NCBI GenBank assembly: GCA_002989075.1
Contig: PSQN01000002.1
Location: 698,097 to 762,096 of the forward strand
Source of the DNA: Arthonia radiata
Lineage: Eukaryota; Ascomycota; Arthoniomycetes; Arthoniales; Arthoniaceae
Length of the DNA stretch: 64,000 bases
Direction: 5' to 3'
Notes under the pieces: generated by a model
What the model was told of the DNA's origin: nothing
The model's input: only the letters and a program-made list of their open reading frames with translations
Database searches by the model: none
Position numbers and translations under genes: made by a program
Part shown: piece by piece, positions 51,301 through 61,316 of the stretch
Layout of the letters: each line of letters begins with the position of its first letter
Position numbering within the stretch: position 1 is the first letter of the stretch

Positions 51301-52218
51301 TAGCTACTAAATAATCTAATAAAGAAAAATAGTAGAATCTAGAATACTTACTATAACAAAGCTTTTAAGTAACTAAAGAAGAAAGTTAGTAAAAAACTAA
51401 TTATAATATACTTTTAGCTAGATAAATAGTTATTTATTAAATATAACTCTTTAGATTTTATTATAGCTAGTATATTATTATAGCTTAATAAAGAAGGCCT
51501 ATTAAGACTTATAGTATATTAGTTATCTAGCCTTAACTCTATAGAAGTAAACTATATAATCTATAATAAGAAGCTACTAGTAATTACTAAATTCTTTAAG
51601 ATATTTTAGTTAGAACTATAATTAGTACTAACTAATAAGCTAATATAAATTCTTATAAACTATTAAGTACTAAAGTACTTTATATTTATAAAGTAACTAA
51701 CCTAATAATAAGCTTAATAAGTAGAATTTTTATTGGTATTTAACTTTAAGATTATATACTAATAAGAGGCTATAAATAGAAAAGTAGATACGTTAATATA
51801 AAGAGCTCTAAAATTAAGAGTAAAAGAAGACTCTAATATATTTTAAATCTTATTACTAACTAGTAAACTCTCTTTTAAGATTTAATAGAACTGTTAAGTT
51901 TATTTAATTAAGATAGAGTATAAGATAGAGCTATCTAAGCCTCTTAAAGAAACTGTTAAGAGTATAAATCTTAATAATAAGGCTTTTAACTAAATTTACT
52001 ATACTCTAGTAAACTACTAGAAGAATAATTTAATTAAAAAGAATATAGAAAAATACTATCTTTCTATTTACTCTAATCTAAATAGTCTACTATTAGTATA
52101 AAAATGTTTTATAGTATCTAGCTTATATATTACTAAAATAATTAATAAAGTATATTTTTCTATAGAGATAGGATGTCTAGAAATAGTAATATAATTTAGT
52201 AGCTAGCTTAATACTACT

Positions 52219-52668
52219 TGTTACGATCTTGCTATATTAGGCTAGTACAAGGCTAAGCACAACTAGCCTCATTAGAGCATTATATAGGATACCCGACAAC
52301 TTCGACATAGTAACGTTGGTAACGTCGCTATATCGCAATAAGATCCCGATAGACGCAATAGAGAGACTGTTAGGACCGTTAAACATAAAAGAATATATCT
52401 ATGTACCTTAAACTATATAGCTAAACTAATAACTAATCTTAAAATAGACTTTAATTTATTAACTTAATATTTAAATACAAGTTTCTTAACTATATTTAGG
52501 TAACGTACTTTACCTTCTATTTACTTAGTTAAGCCCCTCTTACTCTTTATAATCTATCTTACCTCTCCTACCTTTTAGTCTTTAGTATACAGGATACCTA
52601 CTATTAAGGTCGATAAGCACACAAGGCAAGTAAGTCTTAGTTCGGTCTATCCAGCGACCGGCGTTATA
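52219..52668 (+). mobile_element. solo LTR of the D subfamily (fossil)
   Basis: 450 bp, TGTTACGATC...GGCGTTATA, aligning over its whole length with the LTRs of D and E in opposite orientation. Duplication CTACT at 52214-52218 and 52669-52673 shows a full insertion later reduced to one LTR. It separates the two parts of G's integrase. Confidence 0.93.
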
Positions 52669-54214
52669 CTACTAGCTCTATAACTATCTTAGAAGATTAA
52701 GTAGTTTATTAATAATTATTATATTTATTAAAAAATAAAACTCTAAAATAAAAAACCTATAGAGCTATTCTAGCTATTACTAGCCTTTAAGAGGTCTAAT
52801 CTTAACTATACTATAGACTTTATTACTAACCTTCTAAAGTTAGAACTAAATAAAGATAATACTATTTTAGTTTTAGTTAATAGACTTACTAAGCTAAGAA
52901 CCTTTCTTTTTTATAAGTTTAGTTTAAGTTATATAGATATAAAGTTAATAGTAAATCTAATATACTAAAATATATAGTATAAATAAGAGCTTCTAAGGCT
53001 ATTGATATTTAACTAGATTCTCTATTTTATAAGTATAGTTTAAAAGTACTTAATAAAGTAGCTTAGAGTAAATACTAAACTATTAATAGTATATTATCTT
53101 TAGACTAATAAGTAATCTAAAGTCTCTTACTAAAGTATAGAAGCATATCTCTATATATTTATTAATTAATTTTAGAATAAATAGTATAATATACTTTTAG
53201 TAGTAGAATTAGTAGCTAACGCTATAGTCTCTAAAATAACTAATATATTACTATATAGAATAACATATAGATATAAATCTAGAATAAGCTTTAGATTTAT
53301 TATTAAAACTATTAACTAAGACTAATTAGTATATAATAAAGTATAAAAAGATAAAATAGACCTAGTAGTAAATAGATTTAAAGAACTTTAGGTTTAAAGT
53401 AAAATAAGTATAGAAGAGATATAACTAAGAATAATAAAGTAAGCTAATAAATAGTAATCTAATACTATATTTAAAATTAGTAATAAAGTTTATTTATTAA
53501 CTAAAAACATAAATACTAATTAACTATTAAAGAAGCTTAATTATAAGTATATTAGACTATATATAATTATTTATTAATAAAGAATATCTATACTCTTAAC
53601 TTACTAAAATCTATAAAAATTATAGAATCTTTAACTTATTAATACCATTAAAGAACCCTAATTAACCTCTAAAAGGCTAAAAATACCTAAAACTAGAGCT
53701 AATTATAATAAATAATAATAACAAATAGGTAGTTAAAGATATTATTTATATATAGAAATATTAAAAGTAAATTTAAGCTTAAGTAAAATAGTATAGATAT
53801 AATAAAGACTACTAATAGTACCTAATTAAAGACTTTAAATATATCTAAAACTTACTAGAAAGCTTCTATAAATACCATCTATATAAATTCTAACTAATAT
53901 AGCTAAAACCCTCTATTATCTTACTAGTTAAGAATAACTAGCTAAATAGAGAGAGAAGTAGTATTATAAAATTAGCTTAAATTAACTATCTACTATATTT
54001 AGAAGCTATTAATATACCTACTATATTAAAATGACTATTCTTTACTATAGATTATCTTTTAATTTACCTTCTATTAATACTATCTTCTAGTTATCTAGAT
54101 AAAGGTAAAGGCTTAGTAAGTAATTTTAAATTTAAATAATAGTTCTAGCTTTTTAGATAGTTGTCCTATAGCTTTAAAATTCTATTATTTCTCTATATAG
54201 TTAATAAGTTTATC

Positions 54215-54796
54215 TATTATAGATATATATTGTAATATAATAAGTATATACAAACGCTAAGTATTAGTACGTATAGGCTCCTTTTTACTCTAAATAGCTA
54301 AGTAGTTATATCTCTCCATCTTATAATAATACTTAGCGTTCCCCTAATAGCCTAGTTAGGTAGTTATATACGTACTTATAATTGATACTAAGGCCCCTTA
54401 TAGCCTAAAGAGTATATTAAATAGTACAGCTAATTAGAAGAGACAATATAATACTTAATTACCTTGTTAGGCAGCTAGTAGCCCTTGTCTTGTTATTTAA
54501 CCCCGTAAGTTTAATTCCTACCTTATTATATTTTGTATTTCTATTAGAGAGCGGAAAGATAGAGTAATAATATTAGACGGCTAAGTTATATATAGTAATT
54601 TAATAACTAATTGGTACCTAGACGATATCTAATACTAGAAAGCGTAATATAGTACCTAGAACGGTTGCCCCTAGAAGGAAGGTACTATTACGGATATATA
54701 TTATAATCTAATAAGTACGTATAAACGCCAAGTATTGGTATGTACGGGCTCCTTTTTACTTCAAATAGCTAAGTAATTATATCTCTCTATCTTATA
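54215..54796 (+). mobile_element. TRIM-like small LTR element, copy 2 (fossil)
   Basis: 582 bp with two 111-bp direct terminal repeats (54215-54325 and 54686-54796), starting TATTAYRG and ending TCTTATA, which fits TG...CA ends after RIP. Flanked by TTATC at 54210-54214 and 54797-54801. A purine-rich tract (CTAGAAGGAAGGTAC) ends at the second repeat. The 360-bp interior has no coding capacity. It is inserted in the 3' LTR of G. The same family is at 18672-19237. Confidence 0.78.
54505..54521 (+). other. tRNA T-arm-like motif inside the TRIM-like element
   Basis: A 5-bp stem (GTAAG/CCTAC with one RIP-type mismatch) closes a 7-nt TTTAATT loop, resembling a T arm and B box (GGTTCGATTCC) after C-to-T change. 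A loosely A-box-like string lies about 40-55 nt upstream. No acceptor stem pairs, so this is not called a tRNA gene. Confidence 0.3.
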
Positions 54797-54819
54797 TTAT
54801 CTTGATATTACCTCTAATA

Positions 54820-55280
54820 AAAAAGGTTGTTCTAAAGCGCTTAATTATCTTTAATATATACTAGCGTAATGTATTATAGATATTAGCGATTTACTACTAC
54901 TTTATACTAGTATCTACTAATATAATAATTATAGCTCTTATCTTATATAAAAATCTACCTCTATACGGCCTATTTATACTAATTGTTAAAAGAATTAATA
55001 TAGTTTTAATAATTTAGTAATAGTTTGAACTTAGAGGTAGTTATAACATATTGTAAGTATTTATAGTCTATAAATAGACTAGTATAGAGTTACTATAAGT
55101 ACTTAGTATCTCTAGTAAAGACTAAATAGATTATAATAAAGTTAATATAGTAGGAAGCTAATAAATATATATCTTAATAAAGAGTAAGAGGAGGTACTTA
55201 AAAAATAGATTCTATATATAAGTCTTATATAGCTATATTCTATATATAGTATAGTAATATTTACTACTAACTAGATTATT
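54820..55280. other. right flank of G, probable remainder of the Tc1-like element
   Basis: By the nesting logic this should hold the N-terminal part and 5' end of the Tc1-like transposon split by G. The sequence is too altered for a firm match and I could not pair a terminal inverted repeat with the left side. Confidence 0.35.
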
Positions 55281-55292
55281 AATACTAACTAT

Positions 55293-55457
55293 CTAGATAC
55301 TAACTCTCTAGATACTAACTCTCTAGATACTAACTCTCTAGATACTAACTCTCTAGATACTAACTCTCTAGATACTAACTCTCTAGATACTAACTCTCTA
55401 GATACTAACTCTCTAGATACTAACTCTCTAGATACTAACTCTCTAGATACTAACTCT
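55293..55457 (+). repeat. 15-bp minisatellite, 11 units
   Basis: Eleven consecutive copies of CTAGATACTAACTCT (the last unit ends as the flank diverges). All internal units are identical. The unit has no CpA or TpG, so RIP has no target in it. Its length keeps a plus-strand frame open as SLDTN repeats. Confidence 0.95.
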
Positions 55458-57350
55458 CTACCTATATCTATCTTATAAGTATAGAGTATATACTTCCACT
55501 AGTATAATAAGAAGCTAGATATCTATAAGACCTATTAGCTTAAGAAGAACTACTTTTTAGAGTAGAACTATAATAAGGTTAAGTAGTAGTACTATAACTT
55601 TTAATATAAGTACTAGAGTTATAATATTAAGGCCTATAACCTATAGAATATAAACTAATTAGGCTTCTACTATAGTATTGTTAAAAAGGTGCAGGGAAGA
55701 AGAAGGATACTACTACAAAGAGTAGGAAGACGAGACCAGCTTAAGACTGGTACAATACTTAAGCTTAGTACAGGTACAATACTTAGTAGCAAGGGAAAGC
55801 TGTTGTTATATTATCTATCTTATTAGCTAAAATTCTCTAAAGGGATCTTAGCTTATATATCTAAGTTTAGCGGCTTATATAGGACTTACTAGATATCTGT
55901 TCTTTTTAATAGGAGCCAGATAACCTATAACTTACCGCACAAGATAGTAATTCTGTTTATCTAAAACTATTAGTTTCTAGGTCTATTCCGTATTGTCTTA
56001 GACTACGGGCCAGCTGTCTAGAACGGGTCGTATAATGCTTCTTTTTGTCCTAGGCCCGGGCTACTAGGCCCGACCCTTTAGGTAAAAGGCTTGTTCTATT
56101 TTAGGCCGAGACAGCCGGTAGGACCTGCCCGATACTCCGGGCTCCTGGGGGTTCCGACTAACCAGCTAGTTGGTTAATTTCTAACAAGTATTAATAGTAA
56201 TAAGCTTATTATTATTAATAAGTTAATTTAGAAGCTAGAGCTTCTATTAACTTTTATCTATACTAGAGTTAGTATAATTAAAGCTATTAATACTACTACC
56301 TAGAGAACCTCTATTATATATATTATACTAGGTAAGATCTTTTCTATTAGCTAGTATAATATCTAGTTTATTATTTATAGTACTAGCTATATTATACTAT
56401 TACTAATAGACTATATTAATAATATTAACATACTAGAATAAATTATTAATTTTAAGTACTAGATATATAAGTAAAAGATAGAATAATATTAGTAACTTTT
56501 ACTTAATAGCTATAACTACTAGAATATATAGAAGTTTATATAGTATATAGAAAAGTATAATATTATCTACTTTAGCTTACTACTATATCTTACTTATCTA
56601 AAATAGCCTCTTAATATCTCTATCTTTTAGTAGTAGAAGTACTAGTACTAAGTAATTATTAATTAAGCTATATATAGTAGCTATACCTCCTTTAGTAAGA
56701 TTAACTTTCTTAATACCCTTCTAGAGGTATACTAGTACTTAATAAAAGTATAAATAATGTAAAGCGGCTAGAAGAAGATAGAGATTTAGCTATAAAATCT
56801 AGATAAGGTACTTAATAAGCTACTAATACTATAAGAGGTAGATTAGTACTATAGAGATAAGATACTAAGTAAAGATAAAGATAGTAAGATATATTATTAT
56901 AAATCTAGTATACTTAAGATACCTAAGCGTATTTATACTATTAAGGAGTAGAGCTATATATACTTATTACTAATACTATAACTAGAGGCGTCTTATAAAG
57001 GTAGTAAAGGTTGAGTAGCTTACTCTTAATAAGAATATACTCTTTTAAGAGAAGCTAGTAGTACAATATATAGAGTAATAGTGCTCCTCTAGAATCTATA
57101 AGTATAATAGATAACTTTAGAAGAGTAGTATAGTATATATTAGTTACCTCTAGAAGGCTATAATTAAGTAAGTTAAAAAGAATAATAAGAAGAAGATATA
57201 CTAAGCTTAAAAGAAGAACGACTTAGCTAGTACTTAGAGGGCTACTTATATTATATAAACGCTTAAAGATAAAGATAATAAGCCTAGTAATAATATTATA
57301 GATAGGCTCTAAAGTAATAGATAAATTTTAAAAATTAAAATTATTTATAA
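55458..57350 (+). other. unclassified AT-rich, weakly coding-like region
   Basis: Apart from the solo LTR, this stretch shows plus-strand segments that look like degraded coding sequence (for example about 56.3-56.5 kb and 56.9-57.3 kb), possibly a retroelement of another class. I could not assign it to a family. Confidence 0.35.
55679..56186. mobile_element. solo LTR, 508 bp, copy 2 (fossil)
   Basis: Same family and length as 43632-44139, TGTT...AACA, with perfect target duplication AGTAT at 55674-55678 and 56187-56191. Both copies keep more G+C than their surroundings, suggesting a weaker RIP load or later arrival. Confidence 0.87.
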
Positions 57351-60300
57351 TATTTAAGCTAATTTAGTAGTTTTAGGAGTATTAGGCTAAAAGTTGTAGT
57401 AAGATAGAAGAGTTATATATAGCGCAACCTTACCTAAACAGGCAATCTATTAAGATAGAGTTGGATAGAATTAAATTTTAAATTAAGTCTACTACTAGTG
57501 TAGTTATAGAACTCTCTATATTCTAGATTCTAACTATTTAAATACTTATAACCTTCTTAAGGCTATCTTAGAACTATATTCTAACTATTTATAAATTTTT
57601 AAGAGCGCCTCTAGCTTAGTAAATAGGATTTAATATATTATAATAAAGAGAATAATATTTAGATCTATTAGATTTTCTAAAGCTCTAAGGAATTAAAGTA
57701 AGTAAATCTATCAAAGTTACTAAAGCTCTAAACTACTAAAATTAGTAAAATTATATAATCTAGTTTAAGCTACCTTTCTAAAATCTTAGCAGCTAAATAT
57801 TAATAGATATTTAATTTAAACTAATTTAAAATTTTAAGATAGATACTTAGCTTTATCAGTAATGTTAATTCTTATTAAGTCCAATTTTTCTAGATACTAG
57901 GAGATTTCTATTATTTACTAGAAAGTATTTTTTAAGCTAGAAATATCTACTTAGTATAGGATACTAGTTCTAGTAATATATATTAATTTTACTAGAATTA
58001 GAATTATAAGTTTTAGTTTAAATTCATTCTGACTGTAATATAACTAAGGTTAGAACTAGATACCTAAATCCTACTAATTGTCTAATAAAAATATTATTAT
58101 TCTATAGATATAAAATACTAGCTAGGTAAACGTAACTTAGATTTTTAAACGTTATAAGAGTAGTTACAACAATATAGTAGTTTTACTAAAAAAAACCTAG
58201 ATATTAATTTATTTCTACTTTAGAATAGATATAAGGCTAATTTAAACAAAATGAATTAGAGATTAAACAAGTAGTATTATACTAAATCTAGAATTATAAT
58301 TGTTATTACTAAAAAAATTAGAACCTAGAAAAGAAAAAAAGTTACTAAAAAGACTTAAAGATTTATCTAAATATTATATAACAGTAGTAAAAGTAACTTA
58401 GCTACTAATACTAGTACTAAATATCTTAAAATATCTATGTTAGTATAACTAAATTTAGTTATAGTAAATAATTCTAAGAGTATAGAGCTTGGTCTAATTC
58501 AAACTAAACGAGAGTAACTAATAATCTATAAATATATCTAGATTAATAGAATAGATCTTATATACTATTAACATCTATACATAATTTAAGTAGATCTAGT
58601 TTAGCTCTACTAATATTAAACAAGTAAAAAGTTTTTATACAATTAAAATTATTGTATTTAGTAACTTTCTTCTAATATAAGTATCAATAAGCTTATCTCT
58701 AGACTTTTATAGTAGCTTTATTTAAATTCTTATAGACTATCTAGAATACTACTGTTCTAATTATTTTTAAAAATAGAGTGTATAGACCTATAAGATACAA
58801 ACTAGAGCTAGAGTTCTAGAAGAGCTAAAAGTTTTATACTTATTAATCAATATTAAGGAAAAAAGAAAATATACTATAAAACTTAGTACTGCTAAATATA
58901 CTATTTAATAGAATTGTAAGCTAAATGTAAGCTATAAGTTTAATTATATTAGCTCTATCTATATTTCTATTATATTCTAGTTTTCTAGCTTTTATTTATA
59001 CTAAAATCTATATTATATACAATGTATTACTTGAATTACTATATAGTACATTAGTAATCCTAGCTATAGATTAAATTTATTTTTTAATTAAATCAATTAG
59101 TTTTAAATCTGTTTAATTAATTAAATAAGTTTAAATTAAAAAGTATTATATGTCTATTTATTAAACAAAATTAATTACTTTTAATATAAAGCTATTGAAG
59201 CTATTTAAATAGATTAAAAGAATTAAAATAAGTATTATGTAAGTATTTATAGCTCTAAAAACTCTAGTTTACTAAAATAACTCTAGATCTAGCTAAATTC
59301 TAGCTAAAAATAGAGTATTCTCTAGATTTTTTAGAAATTAGTATTTTTATTTTATTCTATGTTAGTTGCTAGTAGTTTACTATAGTCTATTAAACTATAT
59401 ATACATTAACCTTATTTAAAAATTTTACTTTTTTAATCTAGAAGTCTATAGCATTGCTAGTTATAAAGTTATAGATATTTTAAACTAGTTGGGGCCAAAA
59501 ACCCTTCTAAAATGTTTTACTTAATAACTCTAACTATACTTTACAATTTTTACTACTAAGTAGCTAGAATCTTAGAGAAAATTAGATCTTAATATGTATA
59601 GAATTAAAAACTATAATTTAGTATTATATTTAAACTTATTAAATTAAGCTAGTTAAATTACTTTAAATTACTCTTGAATTTTTAAGATTAAATTTAATTA
59701 AATTTAATTAATATAAATAGATAGAATAAGTTAAATGTAATTAAATATAATTAATCTAGAACTAGAATTACTAATGCAGAATACTAATTATACCTTAAGC
59801 TCTTTTTTTTCTAAACTACAAAGATTTATATAAACTAAGTAAGAATATCTCTAAATAGAGTAAGATTAATATAGAGATAGAAGTAATTTTTTTAATATAT
59901 AATTAATAACTAGTAATCGTATTATTAAGATTATAGCCTAAATTTCTATTATATTATAAGCTAGTATAATATTTTATTTAAAATACTTAGTAGAGTATTT
60001 ATAAAGCTATTAGATTAATAATAGCTTTTTTACTTGTTTTTACTTATAGTATATTTAGAAGAACGCTAGAATACACTATAGATAACTTGAATTATAGATA
60101 TACTAGAATCTATTTCTAGTATAGTATTTAAAAACTGGTATTAAATTTAAACTTTTTTCTTCTACTAGTAGTATATTTAGCTGGTTCTAGTAATTTAGAT
60201 TAATCTAAGTTAGATTAGAATTATAAGGTTTAGTTTAGTTTAATTCTAACTCTAGTTTAGTTTAGATTAGAACTAAAAACGTAGATTATACTAATTAACT

Positions 60301-60890
60301 AATAGAAAATTTATTTTTCTATAAGTATAAAGTAATAGCTAGACTTAATCTAGACTTTTAAATTTTATAAAACAACCTTTAAAACTAAACTTTCTATTCC
60401 AAAAATTAAACAACTATTTAAATTTATATAATCTAGTCTATATTGATATAGCTTCAATCTAGAATATAATCTAAGAGTACTTTTTTATAAGCTATTTATA
60501 AATAGAGCTAGATTAATTTATAATATATCCTATCTAAGACTTATGAATAGAAATAATAGATAGTAAGAATTGATTGTAATATTTCTTATTAGTATAAGTA
60601 GGAGACATGTACATATAATACTATTGCTAGTATTCTATTAGTATAAATAAAGTATTTAATTAGATCTATAAGATAGAAAAAATGAAAATCTATTCTTAGA
60701 CTTAGAATATTATATTTATAAATTAAAGTTTAATCTATAGCGTTTAGATTAATAGAGATAGTAATAAATATAAGTAAATTAATATTTATACTTCTATTTA
60801 GTAGAGAAGCTCCAAATAAATAATATATAATTCTTCTTATCTGCAGCTAAAAATGTTAGAATATGACTTATAGAGATAATGTATATAGTC
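57351..60890. other. AT-rich RIP-altered region, nothing recognised
   Basis: About 3.5 kb of TpA-rich DNA. I find no coding frame, terminal repeat or structural RNA in it. Normal composition returns near 60.9 kb. Confidence 0.55.
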
Positions 60891-61316
60891 AAGTACTTAT
60901 AATACCAATTGCACTAGCTCATTTAACATCTTAGCGAATCAAAGCTGCACAACGTAACATTGCCCGATTACTGCACGCCGAAAAACCCCTTCTCGCTTTG
61001 TTGCTATGTCTACTCGTGGCGGGCACTCTGCATGGCACTATCAATTGCTACGTATGTTCATGTTACAATCAGTTGCGTTGTTGGTTGAGAGCTGGAGTGA
61101 CCTAGCCAACACTATAATCAGGAAGAGGGGGCTCGTTATACCACGAGCAGATCCATCACAAATGCTTGAGGTGAGTAGGGTAGCTGCAAAGGTAGAGCAA
61201 CTTCCCTAGACTATGAATTACAATCCTGTACATTTTCCTATGCCTTGCCGAACTCCAAACTCCTGAACAGGACATATACAGACAAACCACACCAACAAAA
61301 GGAATGCAATGATCGA
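60891..61316. other. 3' flank of the NRPS gene
   Basis: Normal-composition intergenic DNA. A 67-codon plus-strand frame (61006-61209) has no recognisable domain and is probably chance. No canonical AATAAA was seen just downstream of the NRPS stop. Confidence 0.5.

Larger units (their letters stand above)
25943..54819 (+). mobile_element. Ty3/gypsy chromovirus G (fossil), nested host of C
   Basis: LTR retrotransposon on the plus strand, about 6.0 kb after removing nested elements. LTRs are 25943-26218 and 53962-54819 (the latter split by a TRIM-like element), about 270-276 bp. Parts: gag about 26.25-26.51 kb continuing at 48.33-49.5 kb after C; protease near 49.6 kb; reverse transcriptase about 50.7-51.1 kb; RNase H about 51.4-51.85 kb; integrase before 52.2 kb and again after the solo LTR at 52669-53500; chromodomain about 53.72-53.86 kb; purine-rich tract directly before the 3' LTR. 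Flanks are AAAAA at 25938-25942 and 54820-54824, a weak but consistent target duplication. Broken in dozens of places; oldest retroelement of this nest. Confidence 0.87.
53962..54819 (+). repeat. 3' LTR of G, split by a TRIM-like element
   Basis: 53962-54214 and 54802-54819 together align with 25943-26218. A purine-rich tract (GAGAGAGAAGTAG) precedes it. Confidence 0.85.

Noticed and set aside
54457-54529. Genuine tRNA gene
   Set aside because: Only a T-arm-like motif is convincing; the acceptor and anticodon stems do not pair.
53962-54819. Second copy of the N-terminal part of the Tc1-like transposon
   Set aside because: First suspected from its similarity to 25943-26218. The purine tract before it and the position at both ends of a gypsy element show that the pair are the LTRs of G.
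55293-55457. CRISPR-like array
   Set aside because: Head-to-tail 15-bp units with no spacers; a minisatellite in a fungal genome.
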